From Rhodospirillaceae bacterium (GTDB lineage: Bacteria; Pseudomonadota; Alphaproteobacteria; Rhodospirillales; Rhodospirillaceae), in contig NZGX01000083.1 of NCBI GenBank assembly GCA_002691085.1, forward strand, positions 1 through 17,198: a DNA stretch of 17,198 nucleotides. The letters run 5' to 3'. Shown here in pieces: positions 7,110-15,236 of the stretch; the first letter of the stretch is position 1, and the number at the start of each line of letters is the position of its first letter. The position numbers were made by a program, and so were the translations under genes. Under the pieces are notes generated by a model. The model did no database searches. It was not told where the DNA came from and saw only the letters and a program-made list of their open reading frames with translations.

Positions 7110-7499
7110 ATGAAAATACCCCATAGGCCTTTATCTCCTCATTTGCAGGTCTATAATTTGCCTTTGACAGCTCTACTCTCAATTTCTCATCGTATAACAG
7201 GTGTAAGCTTAACATTGGGAGTTACTTTATTAACTCTTTGGGTGTTTTCTGCAGCACTTGGAGAGGAAGAATATAATTTATTTAGTTTAGTTTTAAATTT
7301 TTGGTTAGGTAAATTAGTTCTTTTTGGCTTTTCGGTGGCACTATTTTATCATTTATGTAATGGGATTAGGCATCTATTCTGGGATATAGGTATGAATTTT
7401 GATCTAAGAAAGACAATGCTAGCTGATTTTGCAGTATTATTTTCTTCAATTATTTTAACTACTTTAGTTTGGCTTGTTGCTCTTATGGATTTAATATAG
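7110..7499 (+). CDS. sdhC: Succinate dehydrogenase cytochrome b556 subunit SdhC
   Basis: One of the two membrane anchors of complex II; with SdhD it binds heme b and ubiquinone in the inner membrane. It has 129 residues, the normal length, with three hydrophobic helices (about 19-49, 62-82, 105-128). Family signatures: RPLSPHLQVY (6-15), SISHRITG (24-31) with the quinone-site Ser24 and Arg28, and YHLCNGIRHLFWDIG with His81, the expected heme ligand, and His88. The ATG at 7110 has only a weak AGAAAG upstream. It is the first gene of the sdh operon, with TATAAT 34 bases upstream; sdhD starts at the base directly after its stop. Confidence 0.96.
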   Translation: MKIPHRPLSPHLQVYNLPLTALLSISHRITGVSLTLGVTLLTLWVFSAALGEEEYNLFSLVLNFWLGKLVLFGFSVALFYHLCNGIRHLFWDIGMNFDLRKTMLADFAVLFSSIILTTLVWLVALMDLI

Positions 7500-7898
7500 A
7501 TGGTTGATAGCTTCTCTCAATTCAGGTCACCACTTCGACATGCAAAGGGTATGGGGTCAGCCAAGGAAGGAACCCACCATTGGCTTGCTCAAAGAATTAC
7601 TGCTTTAGCCCTTCTTCCTCTAACTTCCTGGCTTGTTTTTTCACTTGCAACACTATCATTAGAAGGCCATCTTGAATTTGTTACATGGCTTGGTCATCCT
7701 ATTTCTGGAACTCTGATGATACTTTTTTTGTCAGTCGCTTTTCATCATGGGCAGCTAGGTATTCAAGTTGTAATTGAAGACTATATTTCTAATATCAAAA
7801 TCAGAAGATCCCTGTTAATAGTTACAAAGTTCATGTCATATCTTTTGGCAACTCTGGGTGTTGTATCTGTTCTGAGAATTATTTTTGAAAGTCTCTAG
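7500..7898 (+). CDS. sdhD: Succinate dehydrogenase membrane anchor subunit SdhD
   Basis: Second membrane anchor of complex II, 132 residues, with three predicted helices (about 32-54, 67-90, 105-128). It begins with the alphaproteobacterial pattern FRSPLRHAKGMGSAKEGTHHW and keeps AQRITALALLPL. The functional block FHHGQLGIQVVIEDY contains His83, spaced 11 residues from Asp94 just as the heme-ligand His and quinone-site Asp/Tyr are in E. coli SdhD; Tyr95 follows. Its ATG directly follows the sdhC stop (TAGATG) with no ribosome site of its own, so translation is likely coupled. sdhA follows after two bases. Confidence 0.94.
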   Translation: MVDSFSQFRSPLRHAKGMGSAKEGTHHWLAQRITALALLPLTSWLVFSLATLSLEGHLEFVTWLGHPISGTLMILFLSVAFHHGQLGIQVVIEDYISNIKIRRSLLIVTKFMSYLLATLGVVSVLRIIFESL

Positions 7899-7900
7899 TA

Positions 7901-9685
7901 ATGGAAAAATATAATATTATTGATCATAATTATGATGTTATAGTTGTTGGTGCTGGCGGGGCTGGCTTAAGGGCAACTTTTGGTATGGTTGAAAAGGGAT
8001 TAAAAACAGCATGTATTACAAAAGTTTTTCCTACGCGGAGTCATACAGTTGCAGCACAAGGGGGTGTTGGTGCAGCATTGGGTAACATGGCAAAAGATAA
8101 GTGGGAATGGCATATGTATGACACCGTCAAAGGCTCTGATTGGCTTGGTGACCAAGATGCTATAGAGTATATGTGTCGAGAGGCAATTCCAGCCGTCAGA
8201 GAGTTAGAGCATTATGGTGTGCCATTTTCTAGAACAGAAGATGGTAAGATCTATCAAAGGCCGTTTGGTGGGCATATGAGAGATTATGGTGAAGCTCCTG
8301 TTCAAAGAGCCTGTGCTGCTGCTGATAGAACAGGACATGCAATTCTTCATACACTTTATCAGCAGAGTTTAAAGCATAAAGCAGAGTTTTTTATTGAATT
8401 CTTTGCTCTCGATTTAATTACTGACGGTGATGGTTGTTATGGTGTCATTGCTCTTGAAATGGCCACAGGTGATATACATAGGTTTCAAGCCCATCAAGTT
8501 GTTCTAGCAACAGGCGGGTACGGAAGAAGTTATTTTTCTTGTACTTCTGCTCATACTTGTACTGGGGATGGAAATGGGATGGTTGCAAGGGCAGGTCTCC
8601 CCCTTCAAGACATGGAGTTTGTTCAATTTCATCCTACTGGAATTTATGGTGCAGGAGTTCTAATAACTGAAGGTGCAAGGGGAGAGGGTGGATACTTGAC
8701 CAACTCTGAAGGTGAACGTTTTATGGAGCGTTATGCCCCTACAGCAAAAGATCTTGCTTCAAGAGATGTTGTCTCACGAGCTATGACAATGGAGATAAGA
8801 GAGGGGCGTGGGGTTGGAAAAAATAAGGACCACATAATGCTCCATCTCGAGCATTTAGGGCCTGAAGTTTTATATGAAAGATTGCCAGGAATAACTGAAA
8901 CAGCAAAAATTTTCGCAGGTGTAGACGCCACTGTAGAGCCAATCCCGGTTCTTCCAACAGTCCATTACAACATGGGAGGAATCCCAACAAACTATTTTGG
9001 GGAGGTATTAAGTCCAACTAAAGAGGATCCAGACAGAGTTTTTCCAGGTTTAATGGCAGTGGGAGAGTGTGCATCGGTTTCTGTTCACGGTGCAAACAGG
9101 TTAGGAACGAATTCTCTTTTAGATATAGTCGTTTTTGGAAGAGCTGCAGCATTGCGATGTTCTGAAATAATAAAATCTGGCACAAAACTGCCAAAATTAC
9201 CAACAGAATCAGAAAAATTTGCTATATCGCGTTTAGAGCGAATAAGATTTGCTAATGGTAAATTAAGAACATCTGAAATTCGTAATAATTTGCAGGCGGC
9301 AATGCAAAATGATGCAGCTGTATTTAGAACCTCAAAGTCATTAGAGGAGGGGTGCGAAAAGATACTAGAAGTAGCTCGGTCATTTAAAGAATTATCTATC
9401 AGTGATAATAGCCTAATATTTAACACTGACCTAATTGAAGCTCTAGAGCTTGATAACTTAATTGCTTGTGCCTTAACAACAATAGCTGGAGCTGAAGCTC
9501 GACATGAGAGTAGAGGTGCGCATGCACACGAAGACTTCCCTGATAGAAATGACGTTGAATGGATGAAGCATACTCTTGCTTATGTAAATGAAGATTGGTC
9601 TGTTGATTTGGATTATAGGCCTGTACACAACTATACACTGTCGCAAGATATAAATTATATCGAACCAAAGGCAAGGGTTTATTAG
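7901..9685 (+). CDS. sdhA: Succinate dehydrogenase flavoprotein subunit SdhA
   Basis: Catalytic subunit of complex II; oxidises succinate to fumarate on covalent FAD, facing the cytoplasm. It has 594 residues, the normal length. Seen: dinucleotide loop GAGGAG (17-22), His48 in TRSHTVAAQGG for covalent FAD attachment, the active-site HPTG (244-247), TEGARGEGGYL, the catalytic-Arg region SRDVVSRAM (287-295), NMGGIPTN, SVHGANRLGTNSLLD, and ESRGAHAHEDFPDRND near the C terminus, ending PKARVY. All residues needed for succinate dehydrogenase are in place. It starts two bases after sdhD without a clear ribosome site, while sdhB behind it has a near-perfect one. Confidence 0.98.
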   Translation: MEKYNIIDHNYDVIVVGAGGAGLRATFGMVEKGLKTACITKVFPTRSHTVAAQGGVGAALGNMAKDKWEWHMYDTVKGSDWLGDQDAIEYMCREAIPAVRELEHYGVPFSRTEDGKIYQRPFGGHMRDYGEAPVQRACAAADRTGHAILHTLYQQSLKHKAEFFIEFFALDLITDGDGCYGVIALEMATGDIHRFQAHQVVLATGGYGRSYFSCTSAHTCTGDGNGMVARAGLPLQDMEFVQFHPTGIYGAGVLITEGARGEGGYLTNSEGERFMERYAPTAKDLASRDVVSRAMTMEIREGRGVGKNKDHIMLHLEHLGPEVLYERLPGITETAKIFAGVDATVEPIPVLPTVHYNMGGIPTNYFGEVLSPTKEDPDRVFPGLMAVGECASVSVHGANRLGTNSLLDIVVFGRAAALRCSEIIKSGTKLPKLPTESEKFAISRLERIRFANGKLRTSEIRNNLQAAMQNDAAVFRTSKSLEEGCEKILEVARSFKELSISDNSLIFNTDLIEALELDNLIACALTTIAGAEARHESRGAHAHEDFPDRNDVEWMKHTLAYVNEDWSVDLDYRPVHNYTLSQDINYIEPKARVY

Positions 9686-9689
9686 GAGG
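9684..9689 (+). promoter_or_regulatory. Strong ribosome binding site of sdhB overlapping the sdhA stop
   Basis: AGGAGG begins inside the sdhA stop codon (TAG 9683-9685) and ends four bases before the sdhB ATG at 9694. It is the only full consensus site among the sdh genes. Confidence 0.7.
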
Positions 9690-9693
9690 ATTA

Positions 9694-10476
9694 ATGGTTG
9701 AATTTGCGTTACCTAAAAAATCAAGAGTGGTTGAAGGTAAAACATTTCACGCAGATGGTGATTTAAAAAACCCGAAAAGGTTTTTTGTTTATAGATATGA
9801 TCCTGATAAGGAAGAGAATCCTAGTATAGATTCTTTTCAAATTGATCTGAATAGTTGTGGGCCGATGGTGCTTGATGCACTTCTAAAAATTAAAGACGAA
9901 ATAGATTCTTCGCTAACTTTACGGAGATCTTGCAGAGAAGGTATTTGTGGATCCTGTGCGATGAATATAGATGGTCGCAATACGCTTGCATGTTTAAAGC
10001 CAATAAGCGAGTGTAAAAAGGATGTAAAAATTTATCCGCTTCCTCATCTTCCAGTAGTAAAAGATTTAGTGCCTGATGTTAATCATGTTTATGCACAGTT
10101 GAATTCAATAGAGCCTTGGATGAAGTCAGATACTCCCCCTCCTGCAAGCGAAGAAAGAAAGCAATCGCCTCAGGAAAGAGAAAAGTTAGACGGGTTCTGG
10201 GAGTGTATTTTATGCTTTTGCTGTTCAACTAGTTGTCCAAGTTATTGGTGGAATGGAGATAAATATCTGGGCCCTGCTGTCCTTCTTCAAGCTGCAAGGT
10301 GGATAAACGACAGTCGAGACGAGGCCTTGGGTGAGAGATTGGATCAGCTTGAAGATCCCTTCAAGCTCTATAGGTGTCATACAATTATGAATTGTACAAA
10401 TGCATGCCCAAAAGGTCTGAACCCAGCAAAGGCTATAGCCAGCATAAAATCAAAAATGGTCGAGCGTTTGGGTTAA
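9694..10476 (+). CDS. sdhB: Succinate dehydrogenase iron-sulfur subunit SdhB
   Basis: Electron-transfer subunit of complex II, passing electrons from SdhA FAD to ubiquinone at SdhC/SdhD. It has 260 residues, normal for alphaproteobacteria. All three cluster sites are complete: the 2Fe-2S ligands Cys80, Cys85, Cys88 and Cys100 (CREGICGSC ... LAC); the 4Fe-4S ligands Cys171, Cys174, Cys177 and Cys238; and the 3Fe-4S ligands Cys181, Cys228 and Cys234. The block STSCPSYWWN is characteristic of SdhB. The gene ends the sdh operon; 21 bases separate its stop from the tail of the opposing lipoprotein gene. No GC-rich hairpin terminator is visible in the gap. Confidence 0.98.
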   Translation: MVEFALPKKSRVVEGKTFHADGDLKNPKRFFVYRYDPDKEENPSIDSFQIDLNSCGPMVLDALLKIKDEIDSSLTLRRSCREGICGSCAMNIDGRNTLACLKPISECKKDVKIYPLPHLPVVKDLVPDVNHVYAQLNSIEPWMKSDTPPPASEERKQSPQEREKLDGFWECILCFCCSTSCPSYWWNGDKYLGPAVLLQAARWINDSRDEALGERLDQLEDPFKLYRCHTIMNCTNACPKGLNPAKAIASIKSKMVERLG

Positions 10477-10497
10477 CTGCTTAAAGAACTAGTTTTT

Positions 10498-10797
10498 TCA
10501 CTTTTCAATGCATCTAAAGTAAGCCCTTGAGGGATTTATAATAGAGCAACCGTAAGCTTCATTTTTTTCAAAAATAGGCTTTCTGTTTGTCTTCTCACAC
10601 TCTGATGTGGCAAGTAAAACAACTTTTTCTGGCTCAGTGAATCTATAGTTGTAACATATTGCGACTCGATCTAGATTTGAAGGCCCAATACTCTCTGTCG
10701 ACCCTGCATTTCTTCTGCCATCAACAAACGGGTTGTTAGAGCATGAGCTGATTAGACACAATATTAGTATTGGCAGGAAACGCAGAAATAATTTAAT
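10498..10797 (-). CDS. Small predicted lipoprotein, non-ATG start
   Basis: A short secreted lipoprotein, function unknown. The frame encodes FLRFLPILILCLISSC, a basic-then-hydrophobic signal ending in lipobox ISSC (Cys codon 10746-10744), then a mature part of about 80 residues starting SNNPFVDGRRNAGSTESIGP, with four more cysteines and a CYNYRF block. No ATG or GTG exists in frame between the stop at 10851-10849 and the lipobox; the only TTG (10761) would leave just six residues before the cysteine. The start given is ATT 10797 (MKLFLRF...); CTG 10785 (MRFLP...) is equally possible. Neither has a ribosome site. A base error or a recent loss of the start codon is the alternative. It lies between sdhB and zapE, convergent with the first and divergent from the second, with starts only about 28-40 bases apart. 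Confidence 0.65.
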   Translation of the reverse strand: MKLFLRFLPILILCLISSCSNNPFVDGRRNAGSTESIGPSNLDRVAICYNYRFTEPEKVVLLATSECEKTNRKPIFEKNEAYGCSIINPSRAYFRCIEK

Positions 10798-10825
10798 TTT
10801 GAGAGTTATGAAGCAAAGTTTAAGA

Positions 10826-11947
10826 ATGATGACAAGTCCACTTATTAGTTATAAGTCATTGATAGAGAAGAATGTTCTAATACATGATAAAATTCAAGAA
10901 AACTTCATTAAATCAATTGATACTTTATATAAAGATCTAGCCGAATATCAACATGAATTTAATAAATCGTTTAACTGGAAATGGTTGCCAACATTCGGTT
11001 TAAAAAACAAAAATATTCCAAAAAGCATATATACCTATGGGGGCGTTGGAATAGGTAAGACTATGTTTATGGACATGTTAGTTAAATCAGTTCCAGAAAT
11101 ATCTCTCAGGGTGCATTTTCATGAACTTATGAGAGACATACATTTAGAGCTCTATAAATTTAGGAAAGGTTCATCGAGATCGTTTAAGGATCCCATAAAC
11201 AAGGTTGTTGATAAAATTTTTAGTAAAAAAGTTTTAGTGTGTATCGACGAAATGGAGATTCGTGATATCGCAGATGCAATGATTATTAACAAGGTCTTTA
11301 AGAGAATGTTTGAAATTGGATTAGTTGTATTTACTACTTCCAATCGCTCGCCATCTGAACTCTATAAAGATGGTCTACAAAGAGAAAAGTTTTTACCTTT
11401 TATCTCTTTAGTAAATAAAAAGATGAGAGTTATTAATCTAAACATACCACGAGACTATAGAAGAGGCAGAATTATTGGGAAAAAAATTTTTTTCACGCCA
11501 ATAGATGCCTATTCAGTAAAATCTATTGATGAAATTTGGAATAAACTTACTGATACAGCTCCTTACAAAAGTGACTTTTTGGAAGTGAGTGGGAGGAAAA
11601 TTAGGATTCCGATATCAGCGCATAAAGTTGCAAAATTCACATTTGATGAGCTTTGCAACCAACCCCTTGGTGCTCATGATTACCTTCAGATTGCCTCAAA
11701 TTATACCACAGTTATCGTAGAGGGAATACCTTCAATGAATGTTGAGCAGAGAAACGCCGCAAGAAGATTTGTTGTTTTAGTTGATGCTTTGTATGAAAAG
11801 AAATGTGTTCTCATTTGCTCAAGCGCGTCTGTAGTTGAAAAAATTTATACAGGTAGTGATTGGGAATTTGAGTTCCAACGAACTATTTCTAGGTTAGTGG
11901 AGATGCAGTCTAATGATTATCTAAGACAAAAACACTCAATTTTTTGA
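10826..11947 (+). CDS. zapE: ZapE/AFG1-type P-loop ATPase
   Basis: An AAA-like ATPase of the ZapE (bacterial, Z-ring associated) / AFG1 (mitochondrial) family, 373 residues from ATG 10826. Walker A is GGVGIGKT (72-79), Walker B VCIDEMEIRDIADAM with Asp141/Glu142, then TTSNRSPSELYKDGLQREKFLPFI, and the C-terminal FEFQRTISRLVEMQSNDYL, all in family order. Two differences: family members usually have GGVGRGKS/T and FDEF; here Arg is Ile and the acidic motif is IDEM. The frame is open from TTG 10733, but MMTSPLISYKSLI matches how family members begin; ATG 10808 and 10829 are other choices. Ribosome signals are weak everywhere. The gene lies between sdh and mdh, a common place in alphaproteobacteria as I recall. 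Its exact cellular role here is inferred from the family. Confidence 0.9.
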   Translation: MMTSPLISYKSLIEKNVLIHDKIQENFIKSIDTLYKDLAEYQHEFNKSFNWKWLPTFGLKNKNIPKSIYTYGGVGIGKTMFMDMLVKSVPEISLRVHFHELMRDIHLELYKFRKGSSRSFKDPINKVVDKIFSKKVLVCIDEMEIRDIADAMIINKVFKRMFEIGLVVFTTSNRSPSELYKDGLQREKFLPFISLVNKKMRVINLNIPRDYRRGRIIGKKIFFTPIDAYSVKSIDEIWNKLTDTAPYKSDFLEVSGRKIRIPISAHKVAKFTFDELCNQPLGAHDYLQIASNYTTVIVEGIPSMNVEQRNAARRFVVLVDALYEKKCVLICSSASVVEKIYTGSDWEFEFQRTISRLVEMQSNDYLRQKHSIF

Positions 11948-12070
11948 TATCCAAATTATAGCATTTTAAATTAATCTTATAATTAATTACCTTCCTACTT
12001 GCCCGAGTTGTTTTTTCAGGGTACCACAGGATTTAAATTGTATAACTTTAAATTTAATTGGGGTTTAGAT

Positions 12071-13033
12071 ATGGCTAGAAAGAAAATTGCATTAGTAGGA
12101 TCAGGTAATATTGGAGGAACTTTGGCTCATCTTTCATCAATTAAAGAGCTGGGCGATATTATTTTGTTCGATATTGTGAAGGGCATTCCTCAGGGTAAGG
12201 CTTTAGATCTTGCAGAAAGTACTCCTATAGATGGAAATAGTATTAATCTTACTGGCACTAAAAATTACTCTGGAATTAAGGGGGCGGATGTAGTTATCGT
12301 TACTGCAGGAGTTCCAAGAAAACCAGGCATGAGCAGAGACGACTTACTTGAAATTAATTTAAAAGTAATGAGTCAGGTAGGGGCAGGAATAAAAAAATAT
12401 GCTCCTAAAGCATTTGTTATATGCATAACCAATCCTCTTGATGCAATGGTTTGGGCTTTGAGGAAGTTTTCAGGATTAAAACCCAAAATGGTTGTGGGGA
12501 TGGCGGGAGTTTTAGATTCTGCAAGGTTTAGATATTTTCTAGCTCAAGAGGCAGGTGTTTCAGTTAGTGATGTGACTGCTTTTGTTCTTGGTGGGCACGG
12601 AGATACTATGGTTCCTTTAGTAAGGTACTCAAGTATTGGAGGAATACCTTTGCCAGATATTGTTAAAATGGGTTGGATTAAAAAGGACAGGCTAGATAAG
12701 ATTGTTCAAAGAACGAGAGATGGGGGAGCTGAGATTGTTAGCCTTCTTAAAACTGGATCTGCATTTTATGCTCCTGCTGCTGCGGCTATAGAAATGGCAG
12801 AGAGTTATTTAAAAGATCAGAAAAGGATACTTCCTTGTGCTGCAGCTCTGGATGGTGAATATAAATTGAAAGATACATACGTAGGTGTGCCAGCTATAAT
12901 TGGCTCAAAAGGAGTAGAGAGAATTATTGAAATTGATCTAAACGCATCCGAAAAGAAAATGTTCTCAAAGTCTGTTTCTTCTGTTCAGGGGTTAATTAAA
13001 TCCTGTAAAAAAATTGATAAATCACTAAGCTAA
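12071..13033 (+). CDS. mdh: Malate dehydrogenase, LDH-like type
   Basis: NAD-dependent oxidation of malate to oxaloacetate in the TCA cycle. It has 320 residues from ATG 12071; the frame is open back to 11999, but those 24 extra codons encode no family sequence and MARKKIALVGSG is the typical start. Visible: NAD loop GSGNIGG (10-16), Asp34 for the adenosine ribose, substrate-specifying Arg83 and Arg89 in PRKPGMSRDDL (Arg rather than Gln at the discriminating position makes it malate, not lactate dehydrogenase), ITNPLDAMVW, and catalytic His176 in LGGHGDTMVPL. The 123-base gap after zapE contains a possible TATAAC at 12041-12046. sucC follows after 27 bases; an mdh-sucCDAB operon is well known in rhizobia. 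Confidence 0.97.
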   Translation: MARKKIALVGSGNIGGTLAHLSSIKELGDIILFDIVKGIPQGKALDLAESTPIDGNSINLTGTKNYSGIKGADVVIVTAGVPRKPGMSRDDLLEINLKVMSQVGAGIKKYAPKAFVICITNPLDAMVWALRKFSGLKPKMVVGMAGVLDSARFRYFLAQEAGVSVSDVTAFVLGGHGDTMVPLVRYSSIGGIPLPDIVKMGWIKKDRLDKIVQRTRDGGAEIVSLLKTGSAFYAPAAAAIEMAESYLKDQKRILPCAAALDGEYKLKDTYVGVPAIIGSKGVERIIEIDLNASEKKMFSKSVSSVQGLIKSCKKIDKSLS

Positions 13034-13060
13034 TTTTATTTTCTATCTAGGAATTAACCT

Positions 13061-14257
13061 ATGAATATTCATGAGTACCAAGCAAAGCAAGTTTTAAAGA
13101 AGTTTAATGTGCCAGTTTTAAGAGGCGGGATTGCTTTTTCTGCTTCTGAAGCTGAGATGATTGCATCAGAAATTAACTCAAATGTAATGGTCGTTAAGTC
13201 ACAGATTCATGCTGGAGGAAGGGGGAAGGGTAAGTTTAAAGAAGGAGGTTTATCTAATTTGGGCGGAGTTAGGGTTTGCAAATCCTCTGATGAAGTTAGA
13301 AAACATTCTGAAGACATGATAGGAAAGACTCTAATTACACATCAAACAGGCCAAGTTGGAAAAAAAGTAAAGGGGGTATATATTGAGGAGGGTTGCGAAA
13401 TTGAAAATGAATTATATTTAGCAATTTTAATAGATAGGGCCTCTGGAAAAATTACTTTTATGGCCTCAACAGAAGGTGGAGTTAATATTGAGGAAGTGGC
13501 CAGCAACACCCCTGAAAAGATTTTTTATCAATCTATAGATCCAGCAATTGGTATACAGCCTTTTCATTGTAGGAATATCTCATTTGCTCTTGGTTTGAAG
13601 GGTAATAGTGTGAAGTCTTGCAGAGCTCTTCTTGTTTCTCTCTACAATGCCTTTTGTAGCACTGACTCGTCTCTTCTAGAAATAAATCCTCTTATTGTTT
13701 CCAAAAGTGGTGATGTTTTACCTTTAGATGCAAAAATGAACTTCGATACAAATGCATTATTTAGACAATCAGATATTCTAGAATTGAGAGATGAGGATGA
13801 AGAAGACCCTATGGAATTAGAGGCATCAAAACATGATTTAAATTATATCAAGTTAGATGGCTCAATAGGCTGTATGGTTAATGGTGCTGGTCTAGCTATG
13901 TCTACAATGGATATTATTAAAATTAATGGAGCAGACCCTGCAAATTTTTTAGATGTAGGAGGAGGTGCGACGAAGGAAAAAGTCACAACTGCATTTAAAA
14001 TAATTCTCTCTGACCCAAATGTAGAAGGTATTCTTGTTAATATTTTTGGTGGTATAATGAGATGTGATGTTATTGCAGAAGGTGTTGTTGCTGCGGTTAA
14101 AGAGGTAAAGCTGGAAGTCCCGCTAGTTGTTAGGCTTGAAGGAACAAATGTTGACTTAGGAAAGGAAATTATGAAAAAATCAGGTCTAGACATAATTCCT
14201 GCTAATGATTTAGCTGATGCTGCCTCCAAAGTTGTGGCGGCTGTAAAAGGTACATAG
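13061..14257 (+). CDS. sucC: Succinyl-CoA synthetase beta subunit SucC
   Basis: ADP/GDP-binding subunit of succinyl-CoA synthetase, which makes succinate, CoA and ATP or GTP from succinyl-CoA. It has 398 residues, the normal length. N-terminal ATP-grasp domain: MNIHEYQAK start, Lys46, glycine loop GGRGKG (52-57), and LEINPLIV near residue 206. The C-terminal ligase domain contains GCMVNGAGLAMSTMD, FLDVGGGA and NIFGGIMRCDVIAEGVV. The linker RDEDEEDPMELEASK is the usual alphaproteobacterial form. The ATG has AGGA eight bases before it. sucD begins two bases after the stop, as expected for a two-subunit enzyme. Confidence 0.97.
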   Translation: MNIHEYQAKQVLKKFNVPVLRGGIAFSASEAEMIASEINSNVMVVKSQIHAGGRGKGKFKEGGLSNLGGVRVCKSSDEVRKHSEDMIGKTLITHQTGQVGKKVKGVYIEEGCEIENELYLAILIDRASGKITFMASTEGGVNIEEVASNTPEKIFYQSIDPAIGIQPFHCRNISFALGLKGNSVKSCRALLVSLYNAFCSTDSSLLEINPLIVSKSGDVLPLDAKMNFDTNALFRQSDILELRDEDEEDPMELEASKHDLNYIKLDGSIGCMVNGAGLAMSTMDIIKINGADPANFLDVGGGATKEKVTTAFKIILSDPNVEGILVNIFGGIMRCDVIAEGVVAAVKEVKLEVPLVVRLEGTNVDLGKEIMKKSGLDIIPANDLADAASKVVAAVKGT

Positions 14258-14259
14258 TT

Positions 14260-15135
14260 ATGTCTGTTTTAGTAGATAGTAACACAAAATTAATTTGTCA
14301 GGGATTTACAGGTAGCCAGGGTACATTTCACTCTGAACAATCAATTAATTATGGTACAAAAATGGTTGGCGGTGTTACGCCAGGAAAAGGGGGTGGCAAT
14401 CACCTCGATTTACCAATTTTTGACACTGTTAGTCAGGCTGTAGAAGAGACTGGAGCAGACGCTTCAGTGATTTATGTACCTCCGCCTTTTGCAGCAGATG
14501 CTATTTTAGAGGCAATTGACGCAGAAATTCCATTAGTGGTCTGTATAACTGAGGGAATACCTGTTTTAGATATGGTTAATGTCAAAAATGTACTATCTAA
14601 ATCAAAAACTCGTTTAATTGGACCAAATTGTCCAGGTATAATAACGCCCGGAGAGTGTAAAATTGGCATAATGCCAGGGCATATTCATAAGAGAGGGAAG
14701 ATTGGTGTTGTTTCAAGGTCTGGAACCCTTACTTACGAAGCCGTTGGTCAAACAACTGCAAGTGGATTGGGCCAGACTACTTGCATAGGTATTGGTGGTG
14801 ACCCAATTAATGGAACAAATTTTATAGATTGTCTTGATTTATTTTTATCTGATGAAGAAACTGAAGGTATAATTATGATCGGAGAAATCGGAGGCACTGC
14901 TGAAGAAGAAGCTGCCCAATTTTATAAATCTTCAAAAGTTAAAAAGCCAGTTTGTGGATTTGTTGCTGGGGTGACAGCCCCACCTGGCAAGCGAATGGGG
15001 CATGCAGGAGCAATAATTTCCGGGGGGCAGGGAACGGCAGAATCGAAGATTGATGCTATGAAATCTGCAGGCATCCATGTTGCCGAAAGTCCAGCTGCCC
15101 TGGGCTCTACTATGTTAATGGCTATGAAAGGCTAA
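14260..15135 (+). CDS. sucD: Succinyl-CoA synthetase alpha subunit SucD
   Basis: CoA-binding and phospho-histidine subunit of succinyl-CoA synthetase. It has 291 residues, the normal length. Seen: the CoA-site block GFTGSQGTFHSEQ (16-28), GTKMVGGVTPGKGG, IGPNCPGIITPGE, SRSGTLTYE, GIGGDPINGT, and the phosphorylated His248 in RMGHAGAIISGG. It starts two bases after sucC, with no separate ribosome site. After the stop there is a 114-base AT-only-like gap before sucA, with a T8 run but no stem to act as a terminator. Confidence 0.97.
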   Translation: MSVLVDSNTKLICQGFTGSQGTFHSEQSINYGTKMVGGVTPGKGGGNHLDLPIFDTVSQAVEETGADASVIYVPPPFAADAILEAIDAEIPLVVCITEGIPVLDMVNVKNVLSKSKTRLIGPNCPGIITPGECKIGIMPGHIHKRGKIGVVSRSGTLTYEAVGQTTASGLGQTTCIGIGGDPINGTNFIDCLDLFLSDEETEGIIMIGEIGGTAEEEAAQFYKSSKVKKPVCGFVAGVTAPPGKRMGHAGAIISGGQGTAESKIDAMKSAGIHVAESPAALGSTMLMAMKG

Positions 15136-15163
15136 ATTATTTTTTTTAATATTTTCATATTTC

Positions 15164-15193
15164 TTAACTATAAAGTAATTATTTATTTATAAT
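15164..15193 (+). promoter_or_regulatory. Possible promoter upstream of sucA
   Basis: TTAACT (15164-15169), 18 bases, then TATAAT (15188-15193), lying 57 bases before the sucA start. It would allow sucA to be transcribed separately from mdh-sucCD. The surrounding DNA is so AT-rich that this could be chance. Confidence 0.3.
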
Positions 15194-15236
15194 AATTTAT
15201 ACTTAAACTTCTAGGATGCTGTTACAGATAATTTAT

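Noticed and set aside
8731..9674. Several minus-strand open frames (61-113 codons) inside sdhA
   Set aside because: They overlap one another in different frames, have no ribosome sites, and encode low-complexity sequence. They are shadows of sdhA.
11969..11988. Inverted repeat AATTAAT-CTTATA-ATTAATT after zapE as a terminator
   Set aside because: The stem is only A-T pairs and no T run follows, so it would not make a stable terminator. It is expected by chance in such AT-rich DNA.
12033..12057. Inverted repeat TTAAATT...AATTTAA before mdh as an operator
   Set aside because: Seven A-T pairs with an 11-base loop are too weak and too likely by chance; no second copy was seen before the other genes.
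13843..14229. A 128-codon minus-strand open frame inside sucC
   Set aside because: It lies fully antisense to a strongly conserved gene, its translation is Ser/Thr/Ile/Pro-rich without any domain, and its length follows from the codon use of sucC.
15136..15150. T-run after sucD as an intrinsic terminator
   Set aside because: There is no GC-containing stem immediately before the run.
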